NCBI GenBank assembly: GCA_027624855.1
Contig: JAQBTQ010000006.1
Coordinates: 51,656 to 115,655, forward strand
Reading direction: 5' to 3'
Length of the DNA stretch: 64,000 nucleotides
Origin: Bacteroidota bacterium
GTDB taxonomy: Bacteria; Bacteroidota; Bacteroidia; Flavobacteriales_D; Sanyastnellaceae
In this document: in pieces, positions 27,179 through 35,173 of the stretch
Layout: each line of letters opens with the position of its first letter
How positions within the stretch are numbered: position 1 is the stretch's first letter
The notes under the pieces: model-generated
Told to the model about the DNA's origin: nothing
What the model saw: the letters and a program-made list of their open reading frames with translations, nothing else
The model's database searches: none
Position numbers and translations under genes: made by a program

Positions 27179-28266
27179 GGACCGAACATCGGTTCGTACA
27201 GCTTTGCCACTGCAGCCGATTCTAGCCGCACGCGATGTCGAAGATCATCTGGTTCAAGGATTTGAAATTGAGCACCATGCTGTAAAGCGAACGCTACGAA
27301 CGAATCGTCTGGAACCACTTGAATGGTGAAAATGATGCCGTTTGCGGCTTGTTCTACCCTCATGTCCTGCGATTGGTGCATGGGCATTTTGAGGAACCTT
27401 TGAGCCAATGCTTCACCCACCCACACCCTGATCAAGTCGGGCTTCCGGTCCCAGTCAATCACCAAACCCGGTGATAGTTTCATGCGAGATAACAAGTATT
27501 CAGACCACCGATTGGCAGGCGTTGCTTGGTATTGCGCATTGGGCCAAGCCACGGCGACATCATCGAGTGAAGTAATCTCCTCCAATGCTATGACCAAGCG
27601 GAAAAAATCCTCAGCCTCATCATCCCAGCAAGTACCAGCTACATGGATACTTCCATTTCGAATAGACAAAAATTCGGGCATGAATTGAACCCGCTCGGTT
27701 GCATCGCCCAAATCAGGTGCATAGGCGACGCGGAGCGGCACAGCTTTGTAGATGGATTCTGCTATGGGCAGAAGCCAGCGCTGAACTTCATGACCATAAA
27801 GTTCTCGGTCCACCACAACTCCAGCCTCTCGCCGTTTCGATTGATTTGAATAAAAACCCAGCTGCCCCTTTAACATAACCTCCATGAAGACCCACCAATC
27901 CCAATTTTTCAGTGATCGAAAGCGTCCCATTGAATCCAGGAGCGACATCAAATTTCGACGCTCCTTGGAAGACAATTCACCGGTATGAATCCCTATTTGT
28001 CCTTTGGGGTAAGCAAAATAAATTTTTCCCTTTTCTCTTCGTCGCTCGATCGAAACTCCGTATATCTTTTCAAAATCCACCAAATCTTTTTCGAGGGTTC
28101 GCATAGCGATTGGCTTGGTACCGGGATGAATTGCCTTTAATCGACGATTGACCTCAAGGAGCAAATTTGTTTTGAACCAGCGGATCTGATCATCCTCTTG
28201 CGCTTCGCTGAAGCATTCATCTAGAATAAAGTAGCGCCAATGGGCATGCCGTTCAGGAGAGGCCAT
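27175..28266 (-). CDS. WYL-domain transcriptional regulator
   Basis: 363 residues. The N-terminal half (about 1-110) is helical with a winged-helix-like part (MRTLEKDLVDFEKIYGVSIERRREKGKIYF). The middle holds a WYL-type ligand domain (about 160-240, LYKAVPLRVAYAP, EFLSIRNGSIHVAGTCWDD). The C-terminal WCX extension ends EPDDLRHRVRLESAAVAKLYEPMF. WYL regulators sense nucleotides or nucleic acid ligands and often control defence or repair genes. A perfect inverted repeat lies directly upstream, suggesting autoregulation. The next gene upstream on the same strand is a DUF1801 protein, 44 bases away. Confidence 0.85.
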   Translation of the reverse strand: MASPERHAHWRYFILDECFSEAQEDDQIRWFKTNLLLEVNRRLKAIHPGTKPIAMRTLEKDLVDFEKIYGVSIERRREKGKIYFAYPKGQIGIHTGELSSKERRNLMSLLDSMGRFRSLKNWDWWVFMEVMLKGQLGFYSNQSKRREAGVVVDRELYGHEVQRWLLPIAESIYKAVPLRVAYAPDLGDATERVQFMPEFLSIRNGSIHVAGTCWDDEAEDFFRLVIALEEITSLDDVAVAWPNAQYQATPANRWSEYLLSRMKLSPGLVIDWDRKPDLIRVWVGEALAQRFLKMPMHQSQDMRVEQAANGIIFTIQVVPDDSFVAFALQHGAQFQILEPDDLRHRVRLESAAVAKLYEPMFGP

Positions 28267-28268
28267 GA

Positions 28269-28292
28269 TTTCGCAATTCTATTGCGAAAGTA
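28269..28292 (-). promoter_or_regulatory. Operator-like inverted repeat overlapping the -7 box of the WYL regulator
   Basis: TTTCGCAAT-TCT-ATTGCGAAA (28269-28289) is a perfect 9-bp inverted repeat with a 3-base spacer. It overlaps the -7-like box TACTTTCG (minus, 28292-28285) and ends 2 bases before the start codon. The position is right for repression by a dimeric regulator, most simply the WYL protein itself. Confidence 0.6.
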
Positions 28293-28310
28293 AACAAGGA
28301 ATGCAATGAG

Positions 28311-28775
28311 TTAGTTCCTTGATCGCTTGAAGGCGCTCTCATACGTTGCTATCCAATCCTCAGTGGAAACACGCCGGACCAATTCACCAATCAAATCCAT
28401 CGGGATTTCATTCCACTTTTTAAATCGAATGCAGCTTTTTCCCATGTCCAATTTGCGCAAATTCAAAGCATCATAGGATGCCACAAACCAATCCATCAGC
28501 TCCGGATTCGCATAGAGCCCCATGTGATAAAAACCAATGAAATGCTTTTGGTTAGCAATGCTCATAAAGGGCAATGGAAGTTCAGGTGAACAGTGGTATC
28601 CGGCTGGATACAATGAATGAGGGACAACATAACCGATCATACCGTACGACATGGTCTCCTCGAATCCCTCTGGTAATGCGTCTAAAATGGTGTTCCGCAA
28701 TCGTTCAAAACTTGGCCTTCGGTCTTCCGGCAATTGTTGGATGTACTCGTCGGGATGGTTCGCTTCAATTCTCAT
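28311..28775 (-). CDS. DUF1801 (YdhG-like) protein
   Basis: 154 residues, full length for this small alpha/beta family: DEYIQQLPEDRRPSFERLRNTILDALPEGFEETMSYGM at the N-terminus and KHFIGFYHMGLYANPELMDW, CIRFKKWNEIPMDLIGELVRR later. The family includes an iron chaperone homologue (frataxin-like YdhG) but most members have no known function. It may be co-transcribed with the WYL regulator downstream. Confidence 0.8.
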   Translation of the reverse strand: MRIEANHPDEYIQQLPEDRRPSFERLRNTILDALPEGFEETMSYGMIGYVVPHSLYPAGYHCSPELPLPFMSIANQKHFIGFYHMGLYANPELMDWFVASYDALNLRKLDMGKSCIRFKKWNEIPMDLIGELVRRVSTEDWIATYESAFKRSRN

Positions 28776-28809
28776 GGTCTCATAGGTGGAATTGTCCGAA
28801 ATTTAGGGC

Positions 28810-29586
28810 ATGAATAAAGGATTGACCTTCATTGTGCTTGCAGGTTTAGGATTGAATTTCATTCAATGTGATTCTGAGCCTGAACCAAGTATTAATCCAC
28901 TCCCACTGAGCGAAGCGCCTGCAGATCCATGCGAGGAAATTTCGCGAGAGATGCTTTTGGGCCAAGTCGATCCAGCAAAAAATGACGCTTTTCAAATCGT
29001 TCCGAGCCTATGGACAGATAAATCAGAAATCTATCTAAAAGTAGAAGTGCTTCAAGCGTTTGATTCCATGGCAACAGCTGCGGCTCAAGAGGGTATCGAA
29101 TTAAAAATCTTGAGTGCTATGCGCACTTGGGAACATCAACGGTCCATTTGGAATCGGAAATGGAACAATCCGCGGTTTATGGGATATGAGCCTCTGGAGC
29201 GTGCTTCAAAAATTCTGGAATACAGTTCCATGCCAGGGTCTTCAAGGCATCATTGGGGCACAGACCTGGACCTTAATTCGCTTGAAAATGAATATTTTGA
29301 ATCCGGTATTGGATTGGAACAGTACGAATGGATGCAAAAAAACGCCGCTTCCTATGGTTTTGTTCAAGTGTATGGCGACCAACTCAATGGTCGTACGGGA
29401 TACAAAGAAGAAAAATGGCATTGGTCCTATTGGCCAACCGCTCAAGCTTACCTAGCATGCTATTTGGAAATAATTGATTCAGCCTCCTTTGACGGATTTG
29501 AAGGAGCAGAATGGAGCGATTCGCTCCAAATCATTTCCAATTATGTCACCGGCATCGATGAATTGAATCCAACTATTCAGCCCTAA
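28810..29586 (+). CDS. M15B (VanY-type) D,D-carboxypeptidase lipoprotein
   Basis: 258 residues with a lipoprotein signal ending FIQC (C20). The M15 zinc site is complete: SRHHWGTDLDL gives S-x-H147-x2-G-x3-D154, and EKWH gives catalytic E201 and zinc ligand H204. It should trim D-Ala from peptidoglycan stem peptides in the periplasm, anchored by lipid. The gene is divergent from the DUF1801 gene and overlaps the convergent DUF3825 gene by 14 bases. Confidence 0.92.
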   Translation: MNKGLTFIVLAGLGLNFIQCDSEPEPSINPLPLSEAPADPCEEISREMLLGQVDPAKNDAFQIVPSLWTDKSEIYLKVEVLQAFDSMATAAAQEGIELKILSAMRTWEHQRSIWNRKWNNPRFMGYEPLERASKILEYSSMPGSSRHHWGTDLDLNSLENEYFESGIGLEQYEWMQKNAASYGFVQVYGDQLNGRTGYKEEKWHWSYWPTAQAYLACYLEIIDSASFDGFEGAEWSDSLQIISNYVTGIDELNPTIQP

Positions 29587-30568
29587 CGAGATTTTTGGGT
29601 TTGGATTGAATGGCTTCGACTAACCACGATGCTTCGGGCCTCGCTATCAAACGAGCATTGTTGTAGGCCATTTCCATGGTCAATAAATTCAACCCCTCAT
29701 AAAACCGCCCTACTTCATCCCACGTAACGGCCAGGGCAACATTGACTTCCTTTTGTCGGACAGCCAATGGCAGCATCAACGCCACGCATTGGTCTTTCGC
29801 ATGCCATGAAGGCACCGCAAGTTTGTAGTCCATATGCAATTTGTCCATTGTCCTTTCGAGCGCCAACTCAAACCAACCGATCAAATCTTGTAACCCTTCA
29901 TCAATAGCTATACGGCGAGCGGCCTCATCTAAACATTCGATATATGCTTCTTTGCCCACGTCCCGCAAATCCGGCAATATCACACGCTCATCTGTTGCGT
30001 CGTGTATGAGTTGGCGTGGAATGCGGCTAATGTTTTCGACGATTAGCCTTTCCCAATTGCATTCAGGCATTCCCGATTGCGGTGTATAAAATGCTTGTTC
30101 AGCACGATGAATGAAACGAGGACGCACTGGAAGTTCGTCGTAAGCTGCCAAGAATTCCCCCAAACCTAATCCATCTTTTGTGCTGAAGCCTCGAAAAAAC
30201 CAATCTTGTGCATCTTCCCTTTCATTGGGAACGAAGACCGCGTAGATATCTTGGTCGTTCCGAGTCATCAGACCTGTATGAAAAACTGCAGAATTTCCAT
30301 CGGGATGAAAAGCGAGCAAACCATCTTCGACCACCTTATCGAACATGTGGTTAAAGTAACTGCGTAACATCCGTCCACCTCTGCCCCAATGTTCATTGGC
30401 AGCGAGCGTCTTGAGGCGTTCTAATGGTTCGGGATAATTTGGGACGAAAGCAAAGTCAAACAGGCGCATGAGAAAATATTGGAAATCCAGGCCGGAGGGA
30501 AAATCAATGGATTGGCCGGAAGGTGAAACGTAGTCGCGTAAACAATTATTGGACAAATTTATGCTCAA
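29573..30568 (-). CDS. DUF3825-domain protein
   Basis: Up to 331 residues. The conserved part runs from about residue 35 (LFDFAFVPNYPEPLERLKTLAANEHWG) through FNHMFDKV, AVFHTGLMTRNDQDIYAVF and WFFRGFSTKDG, which I recognise as DUF3825; the C-terminal 150 residues include a helical segment (DLIGWFELALERTMDKLHMDYKLAVPSW). The family's function is unknown. The start is uncertain: 30568 is a TTG with GAGGGA upstream, 24 bases after the photolyase stop; the first ATG is at 30469 and would start directly at the domain. It probably shares a transcript with the photolyase. Confidence 0.7.
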   Translation of the reverse strand: MSINLSNNCLRDYVSPSGQSIDFPSGLDFQYFLMRLFDFAFVPNYPEPLERLKTLAANEHWGRGGRMLRSYFNHMFDKVVEDGLLAFHPDGNSAVFHTGLMTRNDQDIYAVFVPNEREDAQDWFFRGFSTKDGLGLGEFLAAYDELPVRPRFIHRAEQAFYTPQSGMPECNWERLIVENISRIPRQLIHDATDERVILPDLRDVGKEAYIECLDEAARRIAIDEGLQDLIGWFELALERTMDKLHMDYKLAVPSWHAKDQCVALMLPLAVRQKEVNVALAVTWDEVGRFYEGLNLLTMEMAYNNARLIARPEASWLVEAIQSKPKNLVRAE

Positions 30569-30592
30569 AACGGTTGCTTCCCTCGTGGGACA

Positions 30593-32080
30593 TCATTTTG
30601 AATCAGGAACCACATGTCGGTCGAGGATTCGCTTTGATTCCGTGCGGACTGACGCCGATTTTTTGAACCGCCAAAGCCTCTCGCGCGCTGCGCTGCCAGC
30701 GAGCGCTACATCTACAATCGGCTCAGGATAATCCCAGTCCAAACCGCTCCACGCTCGCTCCATTGGGGGCATCTTCCACGGAGCGTGAATGAATTCATTG
30801 GGCAAATGAGCCAATTCTGGAAGCCATTCACGGACGAAGGCCCCCTCATCATCACGCTCCTCTCCTTGCTTGACGGGATTGTAAATCCGAATGGTGTTGA
30901 TCCCTGTGACGCCCGCTTGCATTTGAAATTGAGCGTAATGGATGCCGGGTTCGAAATCCAAAAAACACCTGGCAAGGTGCTCTACACCAGCTTGCCAAGG
31001 CAAATCCAAATGATGCGTCAAAAAGCTAACCAACATGGCGCGCATGCGAAAATTGAGGTATCCAGTAGCGATTACGCATCGCATGCACGCATCGACCAGT
31101 GGAACCCCCGTCTTCCCTTCCTTCCAGGCCTGTAAATGTGCTTCTGTTCCAGCATATTCCATCTCTAAGTATCCCCGATTCACCGATTCAAATTCCATCC
31201 GCGACTCTGACTCAAACTTTTGAATGAAATGGCCTTGCCAACGAAGCCGGCTACCAAAAGCCTTCATATCCATTTTGGCACCGGAAACTTCAGCCTGAGC
31301 ATAGGCCTGATAAACTTGCCGCATACTCAGGCATCCCCATGCGAGATAAGGCGACAGCCGACTACAAGATTTGCGGCTTTCGAGCGGACGGCCAATTTGG
31401 CGTCGGTATCCCTTCACCCTCCCATCGAAAAAAGACTCCAAGTATCGGTGTCCGGATCGCTCTCCTCCCTGCTGAAAGGGTCCGGCAACTCCGGGATCCC
31501 ATTGATGCTGAACGGTGGGTGGCGCCTCCACAAGCCATTGTTTTGGCCAATTGACGGGTTGGCATCCTGTCAATTGGGGTCCAGGCACGGGGATTTCCAT
31601 GGGTGTGCGCATGCTCTTGTGCCAATCGGTTGCCCACCGTTTCCGATTCTTCAATCCACGCTGGACCGCTTGTTGAGGGAATTCGTTCCATTGAATCCCA
31701 TTCGATTGGGTCCAATGTGCGATTGCTTGATCTCGTTTAAATGTATGGGCAAGTCCCGTCTCTTCGTAGCTGCAGAGCGCTTCGATTCCAACGCTCTCAT
31801 GCAGTCTTATTAGCACTTCGAGCGCACTCGCTTGCAATGCCGCAGTCTCCACTGACCAATTCAACGAACGAATCTCTTCGCACAGCTCTCCCCAAGCTTG
31901 CCAACGAAAGAGCAGGTGGCGGTTACTTGTCGTCGGATGTTTGAGGTCTTCTGGTTCAAAAACATGCAACAACAGCACATGGCGGCCCTCTCTCAAAGCT
32001 TGGGCCAGTGGGGCATGATCACGAATCCGCAAATCACGCTTGTACCAGACTACATGAAGTCGTGTATCACCCCGATTCAT
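30593..32080 (-). CDS. Cryptochrome/photolyase family protein
   Basis: 495 residues. The N-terminal antenna domain begins HVVWYKRDLRIRDHAPLAQAL (Rossmann-like, about 1-130); the FAD domain follows (GERSGHRYLESFF, SRLSPYLAWGCLSMRQVY, GVPLVDACMRCVIATGYLNFRMRAMLVSFLTHHL, NTIRIYNPVKQGEE). It could repair pyrimidine dimers or act as a photoreceptor; LNFRMRAM with Asn is closer to photolyase-like proteins but substrate cannot be fixed from sequence. The DUF3825 gene follows after 24 bases. Confidence 0.9.
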   Translation of the reverse strand: MNRGDTRLHVVWYKRDLRIRDHAPLAQALREGRHVLLLHVFEPEDLKHPTTSNRHLLFRWQAWGELCEEIRSLNWSVETAALQASALEVLIRLHESVGIEALCSYEETGLAHTFKRDQAIAHWTQSNGIQWNEFPQQAVQRGLKNRKRWATDWHKSMRTPMEIPVPGPQLTGCQPVNWPKQWLVEAPPTVQHQWDPGVAGPFQQGGERSGHRYLESFFDGRVKGYRRQIGRPLESRKSCSRLSPYLAWGCLSMRQVYQAYAQAEVSGAKMDMKAFGSRLRWQGHFIQKFESESRMEFESVNRGYLEMEYAGTEAHLQAWKEGKTGVPLVDACMRCVIATGYLNFRMRAMLVSFLTHHLDLPWQAGVEHLARCFLDFEPGIHYAQFQMQAGVTGINTIRIYNPVKQGEERDDEGAFVREWLPELAHLPNEFIHAPWKMPPMERAWSGLDWDYPEPIVDVALAGSAARERLWRFKKSASVRTESKRILDRHVVPDSK

Positions 32081-32138
32081 GCGGAGTTAACAACCCACGG
32101 CTCTTCTTGGTTCAGACAACTGGTTCAGACAGCTCGTC

Positions 32139-33554
32139 TCAGTCCAGCACGACCAATTTCATCGCAGCCCTTTCGGCTGGGAATCGCACCGTGTACACTC
32201 CACCAGAAATTCCTGCCAAATCGATCGAAGCTGAATTTCCGACGCGAATTCTGTTTCCACTCATGGACCAAATTTCCCAAGGCTGAACCCCTCCCGCTAT
32301 TTGCAGCACATCCGAATTTTTGGCCGGATTTGGAAAGAACAAAGCTGTTGCTGGCATAATCTCTGTCAAATCGCTTGCCGGACCACAAACCACGGCCTGC
32401 GAATTGAACCAAAGAGTCGCCCCAAAAATGGCTTGACCTGCGCAACCACTGTGGTCGTAGGCTCCCAAATTGATGGCTTCTACCGTTGTTGCGCCCAAAG
32501 CGTTCATGTGATCCTCAGCGAACAAGGCATTTTGATAAAAAACCTGCTCGTCTTCCGTGCAGTAATACATGCGCAATGGCGCCTGCGGAATCCAATCGTA
32601 CACGTCGTTATCTGTTGCAGCAGCTTCAAATGGCTCACCTTCGACCAACAAGAGATCCAATACACCAGGCTGGACAAAATCGGCCGTATAGAAAGGCAAA
32701 GCTGCATTGATTTCTGGTCCGGTCGTCACGCCATCAAACAATTCGTCCAATTGGGATGCATACGGTTCTTGAAAGTATTCTGCAGGGTCTTCATACAAAT
32801 TGCCATAGACACTCTGCCAGGCAAGCGCCGTGTAAGCCAAATAAGATGGATTGGAATACGAATCGTTAGCAAAGGTCTCTGGAAACTGTACGCCCGTAAT
32901 GCTGTAAGGCCCGGACCCTGGCGCACTCGCCGTGACCGGGTATTGAGGCCAATTGGCCTGGAGCTCGTGGTGCAGTGCCATTGCCGCATGCCCTCCTTGT
33001 GAATACCCAGAAATGAATAATTGATTGGGATCATGTATGTTACCCGACGGATTGGGAGTCGTATGGATGGCTTGAATCAAATGAGCTCCCGATGAAGCCT
33101 CACTCTGGGCATGAACGTAAGGGTGCAAGTGTTGATCATCGGTTCCGAGCCCGACATAATCCGGCATCAATACCGTAAATCCCAATCCAGCCATCAAGTA
33201 GCCGAGCTGTCCTTCATAGCTCAAAAATGAAGGGGCATCGGTGCGAGCAAAGATGGTGCCGTGCATGTAAATGTGCACAGGGTGAGCACACGCAGGATCG
33301 AGATCGGTGGGCTCAAATAAAGCTCCCGACACGACCACACTATCATCCAAAAACGGCATGGTGTAGGTCACGCGATACGCATCAACTCCGGTAATGGGTT
33401 GGTACAATGCACTGGGCAATCCAAAATCTTGAGCCAGCGCTTGAACCTGATTGAGGTTTCGAGCGGCGAGAAAATCATAGGTTTGAGCTTGACCCTCGTA
33501 AATCGAGGCAAACGCCACAATAGAAATAAGGAAGAGTGACGAACGTGTGAGCAT
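32139..33554 (-). CDS. Secreted alpha/beta hydrolase with T9SS type A sorting domain
   Basis: 471 residues with a signal peptide (SIYEGQAQTYDF). The hydrolase domain (about 45-380) has an oxyanion-side HGTIFAR segment, the nucleophile elbow SGYSQGGHAAM and a late His (AYDHSGCAG), resembling secretory lipases/prolyl peptidase-like esterases. The last 75 residues form a type A T9SS signal (LFFPNPAKNSDVLQI, WSMSGNRIRVGN, GVYTVRF). Substrate unknown; probably a surface or secreted esterase. Confidence 0.85.
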   Translation of the reverse strand: MLTRSSLFLISIVAFASIYEGQAQTYDFLAARNLNQVQALAQDFGLPSALYQPITGVDAYRVTYTMPFLDDSVVVSGALFEPTDLDPACAHPVHIYMHGTIFARTDAPSFLSYEGQLGYLMAGLGFTVLMPDYVGLGTDDQHLHPYVHAQSEASSGAHLIQAIHTTPNPSGNIHDPNQLFISGYSQGGHAAMALHHELQANWPQYPVTASAPGSGPYSITGVQFPETFANDSYSNPSYLAYTALAWQSVYGNLYEDPAEYFQEPYASQLDELFDGVTTGPEINAALPFYTADFVQPGVLDLLLVEGEPFEAAATDNDVYDWIPQAPLRMYYCTEDEQVFYQNALFAEDHMNALGATTVEAINLGAYDHSGCAGQAIFGATLWFNSQAVVCGPASDLTEIMPATALFFPNPAKNSDVLQIAGGVQPWEIWSMSGNRIRVGNSASIDLAGISGGVYTVRFPAERAAMKLVVLD

Positions 33555-33593
33555 GGCCAGTTGATTAAGCCAGAAAGCTACGTCAAATCAATC

Positions 33594-33601
33594 CAAACCT
33601 A
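33594..33601 (-). promoter_or_regulatory. -7 box built on the stop codon of the upstream gene
   Basis: Minus strand TAGGTTTG matches TAnnTTTG; its TAG is the stop codon of the aldo/keto reductase gene. It ends 39 bases before the hydrolase ATG. No clear TTG is seen at the -33 distance. Confidence 0.35.
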
Positions 33602-34540
33602 CCATGGAAGTTTTAGCGGCCTTACCTGATCATCGTAAAACAATTCGAGCGCTTGGCGTGTCTCCTCCGAAATGGCATAATGGATGGCGTCAATATTGCC
33701 GAGTAGCTGGTCATTGGAAATCGCACCAGGAATCACCGTTGAAACCGCATCATAAGATGTACAGAATGAGAGGGCAGCCGAGATGAGCGAATGCTCCCCT
33801 TTCACGATTTCTTTCACTTGATCGACCAATTGAGATCGCTGTTCAATGGCTTTTCGGCTCCACCGAGCACGCACTCCTGTGAATTGGCTCGTGCGATCGT
33901 ATTTGCCTGTGAGCCACCCCGAGTCAAATGGAATCTTTGCAATGACGGTTGCGTTTTTTTGATTCACCAAATCGAAGGCCCTTCGAGAATCCTGGTGAAG
34001 GATATTGAAGAAGGACTGAATGACTTTTGCGTTAGTGGTTTCGAGCAGGAGCTTGATTTCATCGTAAAAGTCTATGGATGCTCCATACGCCAAGATCTTG
34101 CCCTCTTCCTGCAATCGTTCCAGTATCTCGTAGTGATCATTTTGATTGCCATCAAGGTATTCAATGGGTGGACTGTGGATGATTACTGAATCGAGGTAAT
34201 CCACCTGAAGCCGCTTTAGGCTTCGTTCTACAGAACCCTTGATGTGCTTGTGATGAAAATCCACCTCGCCATTATCCAGCCTTCCAAATTTGGAATTGAT
34301 CACAATGGTTGAACGATCCAGCGTCTTGAACACCTTGCCGAGCCGCTCTTCGCTGGTGCCCAAACCATAGTTGGGAGCCGTATCAAAAAAGTTTATGCCC
34401 TGATCCAAGGCGGTATGAATCATGGTCTCTGCTTCGCTGGCCGAAACGGCCTTCCAACCGGACTCTATGCCCAACTGCCATGCACCAAATCCCAATTGTG
34501 AGATTTTAATTCCGTCCGAAAGGTATTTGCGATAATTCAT
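33599..34540 (-). CDS. Aldo/keto reductase
   Basis: NADPH-dependent oxidoreductase of about 313 residues with a TIM barrel: GISQLGFG-like KISQLGFGAWQLG, FFDTAPNYGLGTSEERLGK (catalytic Asp and Tyr), INSKFG (Lys) and VIIHSPP (His) form the full tetrad. The C-terminal cofactor site is VSTVIPGAISNDQL. Start at 34540 (MNYRKYLSDG); the frame extends upstream but crosses the promoter box 5 bases away. Substrate unknown. Confidence 0.92.
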   Translation of the reverse strand: MNYRKYLSDGIKISQLGFGAWQLGIESGWKAVSASEAETMIHTALDQGINFFDTAPNYGLGTSEERLGKVFKTLDRSTIVINSKFGRLDNGEVDFHHKHIKGSVERSLKRLQVDYLDSVIIHSPPIEYLDGNQNDHYEILERLQEEGKILAYGASIDFYDEIKLLLETTNAKVIQSFFNILHQDSRRAFDLVNQKNATVIAKIPFDSGWLTGKYDRTSQFTGVRARWSRKAIEQRSQLVDQVKEIVKGEHSLISAALSFCTSYDAVSTVIPGAISNDQLLGNIDAIHYAISEETRQALELFYDDQVRPLKLPW

Positions 34541-34545
34541 GGGCG

Positions 34546-34553
34546 CAAAATTA
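34546..34553 (-). promoter_or_regulatory. -7 box 5 bases upstream of the aldo/keto reductase start
   Basis: Minus strand TAATTTTG is an exact TAnnTTTG match ending 5 bases before the ATG at 34540; a TTG stands 25 bases further upstream. The transcript would be leaderless or nearly so. Confidence 0.55.
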
Positions 34554-34642
34554 GGGAAAGCGGTTTGGGAATAACGGTCAAAATAAATGGATGCGTAGAT
34601 TAAAATCGTCCACGGTAGAATTACATTGCTCAAAATTCAAGC

Positions 34643-35113
34643 ATGGAAAATTCAAGGCTATTGGTTGTGTTGGTCATCGGCGTTGTCAGCCTCTGGGGGC
34701 TGTCAGCGTTGGGCATTATGTGGGGATTTGAAGATTGGACTGAGCGCGGCACTTTCGGTGATCTATTTGGAGGAGTCAATGCGTTATTCTCGGGATTGGC
34801 TTTCGCAGGACTGATATACACCATTGTACTTCAGCGCAAAGAAATTGAAGCAAACCGAGAAGAAATCAAAAAAGCCAATAAAGCGCAAAGACACACTCAG
34901 CGGGTGCTAGATGGACAATTGGAGCAGATGCAACGGACGACCCGGCTTACTGCGCTGAATTCATTGATGGACTACTTCAACCAGCAAATTACGGATCCGG
35001 TAAGCTCAGAAGAAAAAGTCGCTAAAGCGCGCGAAAAACGCCGAGAAACCGTCTCAGAGATTGATCGGATCATCAATCGTTTCGACGACGATGAATTGGA
35101 AACCATGGAATGA
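34643..35113 (+). CDS. Two-TM coiled-coil protein of unknown function
   Basis: 156 residues. Two membrane helices (LLVVLVIGVVSLWGLSALGIM, about 6-26; NALFSGLAFAGLIYTIVL, about 46-63) flank GTFGDLFGG, and the rest is a charged coiled coil (QRKEIEANREEIKKANKAQ... to about 150). The FGDxFGxxNALFSGLAFAGLIYTI segment is one I associate with membrane proteins of putative phage-abortive-infection type, but the larger C-terminal domain of those is missing here. It is followed after 60 bases on the same strand by a GIY-YIG protein, so the two may form a unit. Confidence 0.7.
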   Translation: MENSRLLVVLVIGVVSLWGLSALGIMWGFEDWTERGTFGDLFGGVNALFSGLAFAGLIYTIVLQRKEIEANREEIKKANKAQRHTQRVLDGQLEQMQRTTRLTALNSLMDYFNQQITDPVSSEEKVAKAREKRRETVSEIDRIINRFDDDELETME

Positions 35114-35173
35114 ATTTTTGCATTTGATTTTAGATGCTAGATTAGACCTCTGGTATTTTGCCCTGAACAACCC

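Noticed and set aside
32301..33002. 233-residue plus-strand frame
   Set aside because: Antisense to the T9SS hydrolase, no motif, no promoter.
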